DNA of 9,175 bases from positions 1 through 9,175 of the forward strand of contig JADHVS010000174.1 in the NCBI GenBank assembly GCA_016783865.1. Direction: 5' to 3'. This stretch comes from Bacteroidales bacterium (GTDB lineage: Bacteria > Bacteroidota > Bacteroidia > Bacteroidales > SM23-62). Shown here piece by piece: positions 1 to 6,814 of the stretch. Made by a program: the position numbers and the translations under genes. The notes beneath the pieces were generated by a model. That model was given only the letters and a program-made list of their open reading frames with translations, had not been told where the DNA came from and ran no database searches. Position 1 is the first letter of the stretch; the number at the start of each line of letters is the position of its first letter.

Positions 1-140
1 AGAAATATAGTTGAACATAAGTGCAGGGTTTATTTGCAATAATAAACATATATCTTGCACTTAACAATTTATTTTTGATATAATTATTAACAATAGTAAC
101 TGATTTACAAACATTTAACCAATTAAACAGGAAACCCTAA
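1..140. other. AT-rich intergenic stretch, no gene seen
   Basis: This stretch lies downstream of the minus-strand transporter gene and is strongly A+T-rich. I see no open reading frame of useful length, no RNA gene and no convincing GC-rich terminator hairpin followed by a T run. It probably holds the 3' end of the transporter transcript and upstream DNA of a gene outside the window. Confidence 0.5.
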
Positions 141-1307
141 TTAATCGATTAATACTATGGTAATGATTACCATGAACAGGGCAATGATAGAAGCCGCGTA
201 AAATGTAGCCTGAATATCAAACAGGGTGAATACCATTCCCATAAAAACCGGACCAAGAGTTTGTCCTATCCTAAGTACCATGCTGTTGAGCGACATGAAT
301 GCAGCCCGTTCCTGGAGCGGGGCCATGCCCACCAGTAAATTCTGGATATTTGGGAGCGATATGCCGTGGGCCATACCGGCGATCATGGAAGCAACAATAA
401 TGAGGGGCCAGCCCGATGCAAGCGGGTAGAGAAAAAAGGATACAGCATAGATGCAAAAACTGAAGATCAATAAATATTTTGGTGCGATCCGTTTTACCAG
501 GTAACCTGCACGGGACGCAGTAACCGCAGTGGATAAGCTCATAACTGTCATCACCAGGCCAATGACCAGGGAGGAGGAATTGAATTTCTGCGCGAGATAT
601 ATCGGGAAATAGGTCAATAAGGAACCGTAAAGAACTACGAAAATGAGGATGTTAATGGTAAAAAGTCCCCAAACCTTCGGTTGATTGATGTTTCTCCAGG
701 TATTCTTAAGGTATTCTATCATTGATTTCGGGCGACCAGGTTCCGGATTCTTAAGCTTAAGTATAACCAGCAAGCCAACAGGTAATGCCAGGATGGGAAG
801 CACAAACGGATAGTTCCAGCCTGCCAGTGCAATGGCTCCGCCGATGGCCGGATAAGCAGCCGTACCGATACTCAGAACGCTTGAATTGTATCCCATGGCT
901 GTTGCACGCTGGTTTCCCGAAAAAATATCTCCGATTAATGTGACGTTGATCGATCCCAATGCCGATCCTCCAACTCCCTGAAGGAAGCGAAGAATTATAA
1001 GGGTTTCAAAGTTTTTCGTGAAAGTGCAAAGAAACCCGAAAACGCCGAAAATCATAAGCATCGGCACCAGGACAGTTTTTCTTCCATAACGGTCGGCCAG
1101 GATTCCCATAAAGGGAGTCAGAAAAATGCCGGGAATGGTAAAGGCTGTGATCAGCAACCCGATCTCTCTGGGGGTGATCTTCAATTCCCTGATTATCATT
1201 GGAAAGGCAGGAGTGATGCTGGCCACGCCCATGACAGCCATCAGTGTGATCAGGAAGATGATATGAAGGTTCGGATTTTTAAGTACGGGACCTGTGTTTT
1301 CTTGCAT
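141..1307 (-). CDS. MFS transporter (drug/metabolite efflux type)
   Basis: Inner-membrane secondary transporter of the major facilitator superfamily, 388 residues from the chosen start, normal for a 12-helix member. The frame can be extended to a TTG at 1328, but the ATG at 1307 (protein begins MQENTGPVLKNP) is the more likely start. Long hydrophobic segments run through the protein with a hydrophilic central loop (about residues 180-210, KLKNPEPGRPKS) between the two six-helix halves. The signature motif A loop between helices 2 and 3 is clear: GILADRYGRK at about residues 68-77. The family normally uses the proton gradient to export drugs or metabolites, or to import nutrients; nothing here fixes the substrate. 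A methyltransferase remnant lies 35 bases upstream on the same strand, so the two may once have been co-transcribed. The gene itself appears intact. Confidence 0.88.
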   Translation of the reverse strand: MQENTGPVLKNPNLHIIFLITLMAVMGVASITPAFPMIIRELKITPREIGLLITAFTIPGIFLTPFMGILADRYGRKTVLVPMLMIFGVFGFLCTFTKNFETLIILRFLQGVGGSALGSINVTLIGDIFSGNQRATAMGYNSSVLSIGTAAYPAIGGAIALAGWNYPFVLPILALPVGLLVILKLKNPEPGRPKSMIEYLKNTWRNINQPKVWGLFTINILIFVVLYGSLLTYFPIYLAQKFNSSSLVIGLVMTVMSLSTAVTASRAGYLVKRIAPKYLLIFSFCIYAVSFFLYPLASGWPLIIVASMIAGMAHGISLPNIQNLLVGMAPLQERAAFMSLNSMVLRIGQTLGPVFMGMVFTLFDIQATFYAASIIALFMVIITIVLID

Positions 1308-1342
1308 GAAAATGATTGTAAATTGCAAAGATTAATGTCTCA

Positions 1343-1677
1343 CTATTCGATTTTTCTTCTTATCCCGCATATGGAACGAATATATAGTTCCTCCTTTTTC
1401 TGCAATATATAAAACATATATTCAAAATAATCTTTGTAATTTTTGTATACCTCGATTTCCCTGTCAAAAGAATCAAGAATGGCCCCTGCTTCCTCGTCCC
1501 GGGTCCAGACCACCTCAGTGGCCACCAGGTATCCATCCGGTTTGATGAACTTTTTCCATTGTTGTAAACCCTTTTCAAATCCGATCACATAGATGGAGCC
1601 CCCTGGGGCATCTTTTCGAAAATCTCCAGAAATACCGGATGTTCCATGTTAATTTTATCATTAAATTTAGTGATCAT
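1343..1677 (-). pseudogene. Decayed SAM-dependent methyltransferase (internally deleted)
   Basis: Remnant of a class I SAM-dependent methyltransferase. Three pieces resemble conserved parts of one family, in the right order. First is an N-terminal piece read from the ATG at 1677 (AGGA just upstream), containing MEHPVFLEIFEKMP. Second, in another frame entered near a G5 run at about 1603, is IYVIGFEKGLQQWKKF followed by KPDGYLVATEVVW, the beta4-beta5 region. Third is a C-terminal piece, DREIEVYKNYKDYFEYMFYI, typical of the last helix and strand. What is missing is the glycine-rich SAM-binding half between pieces one and two, and a helical stretch between pieces two and three. Read straight through, the first frame stops soon after MPQGAPSM. 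The downstream piece could be made as an 82-codon ORF from GTG at 1588, but without the cofactor site it should not be a methyltransferase. Family assignment is from memory of the conserved blocks. Confidence 0.7.
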
Positions 1678-1733
1678 TAGATATCCTGCTCGAAATAATG
1701 ATTACCATGACATAGAAAATTAATTCATTAAAG

Positions 1734-2426
1734 ATGAGTAAAAATATCATAATAACCGGAGCTGCAGGTAACCTGGGGAAAGCAGTTACTCAAAAATTTC
1801 TGGATAATGGATATACGGTTCATGCGGTCATTTCGGGACGAGACGACCAGGAATTCATGAAGGCCGGTCAATTATTCATTTACATGGCAAACCTGATGTA
1901 TGAGCCGGAGGCCGAAAATACCATTCATCAAATTGTTAAGACAGCTGGAAATATTGACATGGCAGTGATGATTGTGGGCGGGTTCCAGATGGGTAACCTC
2001 CGGGAAACCTCCCTTGATGAATTTGAAAAAATGTATCGCTTAAATTTCGTTACGGCATATAACACAGCCCGGCCCATTTTTTTGCAGATGGAAAATCAGA
2101 AAGGGGGAGGACAGCTGGTTTTTATCGGCGCCCGCCCGGCCATTAATCCCGGAACTGCAAAGAGCATGGTGGGGTACTCCCTAACCAAGTCGCTGGTATT
2201 CAGGCTGTCGGAGATTATTAATGAAGAGGGAAAGAATAAGAATATTTCATCCGCTGTGGTTGTGCCCAGCATTATTGACACACCACGCAACCGCAAATCC
2301 ATGCCGGATGCCGACTTTTCTAAATGGGTCAAAGCTGAAGAGATTGCAGAGAATATTGCACATCTTGCATCTCCTTCCGGGCAAAAGCTCCGGGAATCAG
2401 TATTAAAAATCTATGGGGACTCTTAA
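1734..2426 (+). CDS. SDR oxidoreductase, dihydropteridine reductase (QDPR)-like
   Basis: Cytosolic NAD(P)H-dependent oxidoreductase of the short-chain dehydrogenase/reductase superfamily, 230 residues. The cofactor-binding TGAAGNLG motif is at residues 8-15 and the catalytic YxxxK is Y148 and K152. The usual catalytic Ser is not evident before the Tyr (GARPAINPG, residues 132-140). That fits the dihydropteridine reductase branch, which uses Tyr and Lys. The C-terminal block DTPRNRKSMPDADFSKW (182-198) is close to the corresponding block of animal QDPR, and VGGFQMG (81-87) matches the position of its glycine-rich turn. QDPR regenerates tetrahydrobiopterin from quinonoid dihydrobiopterin, but bacterial relatives may act on other substrates, and no pterin-dependent hydroxylase is visible nearby. 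It is divergent from the methyltransferase remnant, with a 56-base gap, and its stop overlaps the stop of the convergent surface-protein gene by a few bases. The subfamily call is fairly firm; the physiological substrate is unknown. Confidence 0.82.
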   Translation: MSKNIIITGAAGNLGKAVTQKFLDNGYTVHAVISGRDDQEFMKAGQLFIYMANLMYEPEAENTIHQIVKTAGNIDMAVMIVGGFQMGNLRETSLDEFEKMYRLNFVTAYNTARPIFLQMENQKGGGQLVFIGARPAINPGTAKSMVGYSLTKSLVFRLSEIINEEGKNKNISSAVVVPSIIDTPRNRKSMPDADFSKWVKAEEIAENIAHLASPSGQKLRESVLKIYGDS

Positions 2427-3244
2427 AAACTGATTCCTCCGTTTATCCCAATCCAAATCTTCACATGGGTCTGGCCTGCATTGTTTGAGGTTCTGTTAAG
2501 CAGTGCCCATTTGGGACCGATCTCATAGTATCCGAAACGTCCAAGGACGGGATTGGATTCGGCCACTGATACATTTAAAGTGGGACCGAAGAACATGGTC
2601 ACCTTATCAGAAAGGATCATCCCAAAATTGGTTTTCACCTGGTTCAGCATGTTTAACAGGTCGAAAGCAAACAACCTCCCGGTCCTCGAATCTGCCACCC
2701 ATAATTCCTGGTGTGCAATTGCCTCTACGTTTAACAGCATACGGTCGCCCGTGAATTTCTTTAGCCCTGTTAAAAAAGCCACTGACCTGGGATTGTATTG
2801 GACCCGTCCCGCAAACATTTACAACACCTGCTATTTGAACACCCCGGTCAAATATTGGTGCTAAATTTATATAGCCTGCAAGTTGTGCTCCGCGTGTAAT
2901 GTCTCCTGATAATTAAAAAATCCGGAAACCTGGGCCCCGATGGCCGAACCACCGGATATATTGCCAAAACCAGCCACCTGCATGCCTTTAACGAAATATT
3001 TGTCGGAATTAATAAAACCGCCAAGCTCTACACCATCAACACCCCCTGAACGTCCTAATAAAAGGTTCAGGGAAATCTTATTTACTGTTCTTGAGTTATG
3101 AAACCCATTGGTGCTCAGAGGCGGGAACAGGAATGTAAACTGAAAAGGGCTTGTAAAATAATCAGGCTCTTCTTCATCCTGTGCAAATGTGCTTGATAAT
3201 AAGACACATAAGGAGAGGAGTGTAGTTAGAAATTTTTTCTGCAT
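2423..3244 (-). pseudogene. Broken LA_2272-like surface-repeat outer-membrane protein
   Basis: The first frame starts at ATG 3244 with a Sec signal peptide (TTLLSLCVLLSSTFAQ, cleavage likely after FA) and runs through SGGVDGVELGGF and VKGMQVAGFGN repeats to a premature stop at 2867. The repeat pattern continues cleanly in the -1 frame from about 2909: SGDITRGAQLAGYINLAP, RGVQIAGVVNV, then QVSGFFNRA near 2765. It then returns to the original frame for a C-terminal barrel segment (KKFTGDRMLLNVEAIAHQ ... ISDKVTMFFGPTLNVSV-like strands, ending KIWIGINGGISF at 2423). A terminal Phe is typical of outer-membrane barrels. The repeats (GxQxAGFxN) match the family annotated as LA_2272 surface repeat proteins, whose function is unknown. 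The total span of about 274 codons is short for the family, and a stretch between the last repeat and the barrel part appears lost. The two frame changes cancel, but the middle contains several stops in the main frame. Assembly errors could explain the shifts, less easily the missing segment. Confidence 0.7.
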
Positions 3245-3346
3245 GGTTATTTTTCTTCAGGTTGGTAAGTTATTTACTTCAAAAGACCGGAAAACAATTC
3301 AAAGGTTGTATGAAAAACCTAGCTTTTTTCGTCTGAAGACAGCATC

Positions 3347-3442
3347 ATGCTGTTTGCAGTTACTTCCTTTGTGTTGGGTATCGTTCTCCTTGTGGTCGGA
3401 ATCATCTTGCTCCCATTTGCCATTTTGGGAATATTTATTTAA
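3347..3442 (+). CDS. Possible 31-residue hydrophobic membrane peptide
   Basis: A short frame opens at ATG 3347 in the spacer between the broken surface gene and the octahaem cytochrome gene. The peptide begins MLFAVTSFVLGIVLL and ends LPFAILGIFI. It is hydrophobic nearly throughout, with no charged residue, and is long enough to cross the membrane once. No convincing ribosome-binding site precedes it, though that is common in Bacteroidota. Its last 8 bases overlap the 3' end of the convergent cytochrome gene. I do not recognise a family. It could be a small membrane protein or a chance frame in a T-rich spacer; the consistent hydrophobicity is the only argument for it. Confidence 0.25.
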   Translation: MLFAVTSFVLGIVLLVVGIILLPFAILGIFI

Positions 3443-5765
3443 GCGATTGCTTCAGCTGCTTGTAGTTTGGATCGGCAGGATAGTATTCAGTCAACCGGTC
3501 GGCAAATTCATTCGCTTTAACCAGGTCGCCTTTTTCCTGGAACATGGTAGCCAGGGAGTAAAGTATATCACGGTCGAAAGGATGGTCCTGAAGCGCCGAC
3601 TGCAGATATTTAAGGGCCTTCTCAGCGCTGCCGGTTGAATGTAATGCTACTCCATAAACATAACAAAACCGTGAATTCTCAGGTTCGCCTTCCGCTGCCT
3701 TCTGAAGATGCTCCAGTGCTTCATCTATTTGCTGCTTGCGAACCAGCAACAGCCCCAGTGCATAATGTACCGCAGCCATATCGGGATAAGATTTCAGGGC
3801 TTGCCGAAGTACCGTTTCTCCCTCTGCATCCCTGCCTTGCATGCGGTACAGGTCGGCCAGGTTAATGTGACTGGTCACATAGCCCGGCTCAATTTCCATG
3901 GCTTTTTTATAAGATGCTTCAGCCAGACCCGGCTGGCCTATATTAAGGTTCATAATACCAAGGTTCATATGGGCCGATGGATGGTCGGCATTGATCATCT
4001 GCGACTGGATATATTCATCCAGGCTGCGCTCCATGATGCGCTGCGTTGTCGGGCTCAGGTAATTTTCAGGTATGGCCGTCAGCACCCTTGCCGCAAGGAT
4101 CCTGATCAGGCGGATGCTGTCGTTTAATCGCGGTGGGACCAGGTCGGCGATGGTATTCTGATCTGCAACAGACAGTGCATTGACAGCCTGGAACCTGACC
4201 AGCGGATCCGGATCCCCGATAACTTTTCTCAGGGTAAGTATGATGGAGGGATCCTGGTAATTTTGCAGCAGGGCAATTGATGTAGCCCGGATCATGGGCG
4301 CCAGTGCCGTATCTTCAGCCAGTTTCAATAATTGGGGTAATGCCTCGGGATATGCCTGCCGGCCAGCCCAGAAGGTTTCACCATAGTGTACCTTTCCTTC
4401 TTCAACTGTTCCATACCACTCCTTCAGATATTGAGCGGCCCACCGGTTTGTTTTGTCGTCGTGACAATGAATACAGGCATTGGGGGTCTTCAGTTTTTCT
4501 GACAGGTCGGGTCGCGGGACCCGGATGCTGTGATCCCGCCTGGGATCAATAACCATGTAAGTCCGCTCCGGCATATGACAATCAAAACAATTCGATCCAA
4601 TCTGTTCCGGATCATGAAAATGGTGTTCCCGGCTGCTGTATTTTTCTGCCAGGTGGCACCTGTAACACAATGCGTTCCCATGCACAAAAACTTTTCCGCT
4701 GTGGGGCTCATGACAATCCTTGCAGTTCACTCCGGAATGATACATTTTACTCTGCAGGAAAGAAGCATAAACATATACCTCTTCCAGGATTTGTCCGTCG
4801 GCAAAATATAATCCTTCTTCAAGTACTGCCGGCCAGTGGGTTTCCAGAAGGTGGTTGCCGTAGGAATAATTTTCCGTGGCAACAGACCGCCTGGCGTGAC
4901 ACCTGCCGCACATTTCTACCAGCATATCAGACTGCCGTTTCATCGATCGTTTAGCCGTTCCGGTTTCCATGTCAAATACCCAGGTGGCATTGTCGGTGTC
5001 TTTCAAACGTATGGCCAGTCCCATGTCAGGGTATGATCCCGGGTTGCCCCCCTGCTCAACCAGCTCTGCCCAATCAACATGCCTGGATCCCGGACCATGG
5101 CAGGCCTCGCACGATACATCAATCTCATCCCATACAGTGTTGTATGTATTTGAAGTCACGTCAAACTGTTTGCGGACATTGGTTGAATGACATTCCGAAC
5201 ACATATAGTTCCAGTTTTGCATGATATGCGTCCAGAACAGGATATCATCCGGCGGGATCCTTTCCTGGTTGTAAATGTGGAACCACTGTTGACCACCATC
5301 TGAAGCCGGCCTGGTGTCCCAGCAAAGCGGCAGCATCTGAAAACGGCCTCCGGGAAATTCGACCAGGTATTGCTGCAAAGGCCTTATCCCGAAAGTGTAT
5401 TTTATCTCAAAATCCGTAAGCTCGCCATCCGGTCCTTCAGTATTGACGTAGAATTTCCCATCTTTCCTGAAGAATCGTGATGTAATGCCTCCCTGTGTAA
5501 AGGAGCCGTCGTTAAAATCACCCAGAACAGTTGAATCGTTGGCTTCATCCATGGCCAGGTCATGGTCAGATCCCATGAACAGGTTGTATTGCTTCTCATG
5601 ACACGACTTGCAATTTTCTCTGCCGACAAACTGCCTTTGAGCGGCAGCATCATCCCCGGTAACATTTCCCGGTTTATTTTTCCTGCTGCATGTTATTGAA
5701 ATAATTATAAGCAGGATCAGAATAGTCCCGGAAATGAAGACTTGAAAGTGTATTTTTCTTTTCAT
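3435..5765 (-). CDS. Octahaem c-type cytochrome lipoprotein with HEAT-like and TPR repeats
   Basis: Large exported electron-transfer protein, 776 residues. Residues 5-25 form a hydrophobic signal followed by C26 (ISITC), a plausible but non-canonical lipobox, so it is probably a lipoprotein facing the periplasm or cell surface. Eight CxxCH covalent haem sites are visible, with Cys at 52/55, 189/192, 219/222, 286/289, 348/351, 367/370, 393/396 and 431/434. The spacing resembles cytochrome c554-like multihaem proteins. After the haem domain come alpha-helical repeats: HEAT-like segments at about 488-565 (for example DPDPLVRFQAVNALS) and then about five TPR units at about 593-765 (for example SAHMNLGIMNLNIGQPGLAE). 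The repeats suggest docking to a partner protein. It lies divergent from the Rieske/cytochrome b operon with 128 bases between starts, so it may exchange electrons with that complex. A catalytic role (oxidation or reduction of a nitrogen or sulfur compound) is possible but not shown. No broken frames are seen. Confidence 0.88.
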   Translation of the reverse strand: MKRKIHFQVFISGTILILLIIISITCSRKNKPGNVTGDDAAAQRQFVGRENCKSCHEKQYNLFMGSDHDLAMDEANDSTVLGDFNDGSFTQGGITSRFFRKDGKFYVNTEGPDGELTDFEIKYTFGIRPLQQYLVEFPGGRFQMLPLCWDTRPASDGGQQWFHIYNQERIPPDDILFWTHIMQNWNYMCSECHSTNVRKQFDVTSNTYNTVWDEIDVSCEACHGPGSRHVDWAELVEQGGNPGSYPDMGLAIRLKDTDNATWVFDMETGTAKRSMKRQSDMLVEMCGRCHARRSVATENYSYGNHLLETHWPAVLEEGLYFADGQILEEVYVYASFLQSKMYHSGVNCKDCHEPHSGKVFVHGNALCYRCHLAEKYSSREHHFHDPEQIGSNCFDCHMPERTYMVIDPRRDHSIRVPRPDLSEKLKTPNACIHCHDDKTNRWAAQYLKEWYGTVEEGKVHYGETFWAGRQAYPEALPQLLKLAEDTALAPMIRATSIALLQNYQDPSIILTLRKVIGDPDPLVRFQAVNALSVADQNTIADLVPPRLNDSIRLIRILAARVLTAIPENYLSPTTQRIMERSLDEYIQSQMINADHPSAHMNLGIMNLNIGQPGLAEASYKKAMEIEPGYVTSHINLADLYRMQGRDAEGETVLRQALKSYPDMAAVHYALGLLLVRKQQIDEALEHLQKAAEGEPENSRFCYVYGVALHSTGSAEKALKYLQSALQDHPFDRDILYSLATMFQEKGDLVKANEFADRLTEYYPADPNYKQLKQSLK

Positions 5766-5893
5766 ACAGGGGATAACCGGAAGATTTAAAAGTATAAAAA
5801 TTAAGCAGATATTAAGAAAAGGCAGTATAATTCAGAAACAAACTAAGTAATTTTATTAATATTTTAGCATCAGGCTTAATCCTGATCCCGAAT
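5766..5893. promoter_or_regulatory. Divergent control region between octahaem and complex III genes
   Basis: These 128 A+T-rich bases hold the start regions of both divergent transcription units, so promoters in both directions must lie here or further out. On the plus strand TAATTTTA (5848-5855) differs by one base from the Bacteroidota -7 element TAnnTTTG. On the minus strand a TACTTTTA sequence close to the octahaem start and a TTAGTTTG sequence differ by one base likewise. None has a clear TTG -33 partner, so I make no firm promoter call. Confidence 0.4.
5869..5886. promoter_or_regulatory. Perfect inverted repeat just upstream of the Rieske start
   Basis: ATCAGG (5869-5874) and CCTGAT (5881-5886) are perfect complements around a six-base centre, CTTAAT. 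The element ends 7 bases before the Rieske ATG. It could be an operator for a dimeric regulator or a small hairpin in the 5' leader that limits access to the start codon. Six-base arms can also arise by chance, so the role is unproven. Confidence 0.3.
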
Positions 5894-6334
5894 ATGCAAC
5901 GGAGACAATTTTTTAAAAGCACTTCTATACTGCTGGCTTCTATTGCCGGTGTGCTGGCTTCGGTCAGCGTGCTCAGGCAGATCTTCCCAAGATCATCCTA
6001 TGATAATAAACGATTTAAGTTAGGTAAGCCCAACCAGTTTACCATTAACGATTTTACATATATCCCAGATCAGAAGTTGTTTGTGTACCGTGACCATGGC
6101 GGGATAAAGGTGGTGACAGCCATTTGTACCCACCTGGGATGTGTGCTTGAGAAGAGTACAGATGGATTCGAATGTCCCTGCCACGGGTCATGCTTTGATA
6201 CTTCGGGAAAGGTTTTATCCGGGGCTGCCACGAAGGATCTTTCATGGTATCATCTGTATAAAGATGCAGATGGACAGGTGGTGGTGGATCTGAAGAAGAT
6301 TGAAGATTCGGACTATAAATTGGAGAATATTTAA
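5894..6334 (+). CDS. Rieske iron-sulfur subunit of a bc-type complex
   Basis: Rieske [2Fe-2S] protein, 146 residues, which takes one electron from quinol at the Qo site of cytochrome b and passes it to cytochrome c. The cluster motifs are complete: CTHLGC at residues 78-83 and CPCHGS at 94-99. By comparison with bovine Rieske, C78, H80, C94 and H97 bind the cluster, and C83 with C96 form the stabilising disulfide. The N-terminus has a twin-arginine motif (RRQFFK, residues 3-8) followed by a single hydrophobic segment at about 11-28. The protein is therefore probably folded in the cytoplasm, exported by Tat and kept as a signal anchor in the inner membrane. It is the first gene of the plus-strand respiratory unit. 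Cytochrome b follows, but only after an intervening four-helix-bundle gene. I leave the symbol blank because the choice of qcrA or petC depends on phylogeny. Confidence 0.92.
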   Translation: MQRRQFFKSTSILLASIAGVLASVSVLRQIFPRSSYDNKRFKLGKPNQFTINDFTYIPDQKLFVYRDHGGIKVVTAICTHLGCVLEKSTDGFECPCHGSCFDTSGKVLSGAATKDLSWYHLYKDADGQVVVDLKKIEDSDYKLENI

Positions 6335-6345
6335 GAAGGGATTAA

Positions 6346-6374
6346 GGATTATAGGGGCCAGGGATTATAGGGGC
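6346..6374. repeat. Two direct copies of a 13-base purine-rich unit
   Basis: GGATTATAGGGGC occurs at 6346-6358 and again at 6362-6374, a 16-base period. Related GGATTAAGG and GGGGTTAAGG variants flank them, so the whole spacer after the Rieske stop (about 6335-6402) reads as degenerate purine-rich repeats. It forms the outer left flank of the four-helix-bundle cassette. Confidence 0.75.
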
Positions 6375-6376
6375 TA

Positions 6377-6395
6377 AGGGGTTAAGGATTTGAGG
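6377..6395 (+). repeat. Left inverted repeat of the four-helix-bundle cassette
   Basis: TTAAGGATTTGAGG at 6382-6395 is the exact reverse complement of 6817-6830 on the other side of the gene. AGGGGTTAAGG at 6377-6387 also has a perfect complement, at 6809-6819. The two matched blocks occur in a different relative order on each side, so the ends are related repeat clusters rather than one simple palindrome. Confidence 0.75.
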
Positions 6396-6439
6396 ATTTA
6401 AGTGATAGGATAAATCAACAATAAGAAATTATTAAATGA

Positions 6440-6814
6440 ATGCTGAAATCGTTTAAAGATTTAAAGGTTTGGCAGAAGAGTTATTCCTTGTGCCTGAAGA
6501 TTTATACCATAACCAGGAAATTCCCTTCTGATGAAAGATATGGATTAACATCACAGCTAAGAAGGGCCTCAGTATCCATACCATCCAACATTGCAGAAGG
6601 TTATGGGAAAAAGACCACACCAGAATATATTCACTCATTATATATAGCAAATGGATCTTTGTGTGAACTGGAAACACAAATACTTTTAGCAAATGATTTG
6701 AAATATATTAATGCAAAAGAATATAATGAAATAGAAGGGTCTATTACCGAGTTGGTTGTAATGATGAAAGCATTAATTAAATCACTTGAAAAAAAGAAAC
6801 ACTCAACCCCTTAA
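6440..6814 (+). CDS. Four-helix-bundle protein (23S rRNA intervening-sequence family)
   Basis: Small protein of 124 residues, a full-length member of the family also called S23 or IVP, related in fold to the Avd accessory protein of diversity-generating retroelements. Typical blocks are FKDLKVWQKSYSL (5-17), FPSDERYGLTSQLRRASVSI (28-47), SNIAEGYGK (49-57) and GSLCELETQILLA (72-84). Some members are encoded inside insertions in 23S rRNA genes, others stand alone; the biochemical role is unknown. Here it sits between the Rieske and cytochrome b genes on the same strand, with no relation to respiration that I can see. Its codons are more A+T-rich than those of the neighbours. Purine-rich inverted repeats flank it, and its last codons and stop lie inside the right repeat. 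These points suggest acquisition as a unit. It should be co-transcribed with the complex III genes. Confidence 0.9.
   Translation: MLKSFKDLKVWQKSYSLCLKIYTITRKFPSDERYGLTSQLRRASVSIPSNIAEGYGKKTTPEYIHSLYIANGSLCELETQILLANDLKYINAKEYNEIEGSITELVVMMKALIKSLEKKKHSTP

Noticed and set aside
2553..2864. A 103-codon plus-strand open frame
   Set aside because: It is antisense to the C-terminal barrel part of the surface-repeat gene, whose minus-strand translation matches the family.
2910..2920. Programmed -1 ribosomal frameshift at the T6 run of the surface gene
   Set aside because: In the incoming frame the run reads TTT TTT AAT, not the T TTT TTA phase needed for the classic slippery heptamer, and a slip at the run itself would meet a TAA at once. 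A lost base at about 2909 explains the data better.
3312..3330. GAAAAA ... TTTTTTC inverted repeat as a rho-independent terminator
   Set aside because: The stem is almost all A-T with a weak centre and lacks a GC-rich stem with a following T run, so I cannot support a terminator.
3189..3638. A 149-codon plus-strand open frame overlapping the spacer and the end of the octahaem gene
   Set aside because: It is the mirror of the octahaem reading frame over its second half, has no recognisable domain and runs against strongly supported coding sequence.
6335..6440. CRISPR array in the repeat-rich spacer after the Rieske gene
   Set aside because: The units are 13 bases with only 3 bases between copies and there are no spacers or cas genes; it is a degenerate tandem repeat.
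6440..6814. Diversity-generating retroelement, because the small protein resembles Avd
   Set aside because: No reverse transcriptase, template repeat or variable repeat is visible in the window.
6440..6814. Intervening sequence within a 23S rRNA gene
   Set aside because: The flanks are protein-coding genes for Rieske and cytochrome b, with no rRNA sequence on either side.
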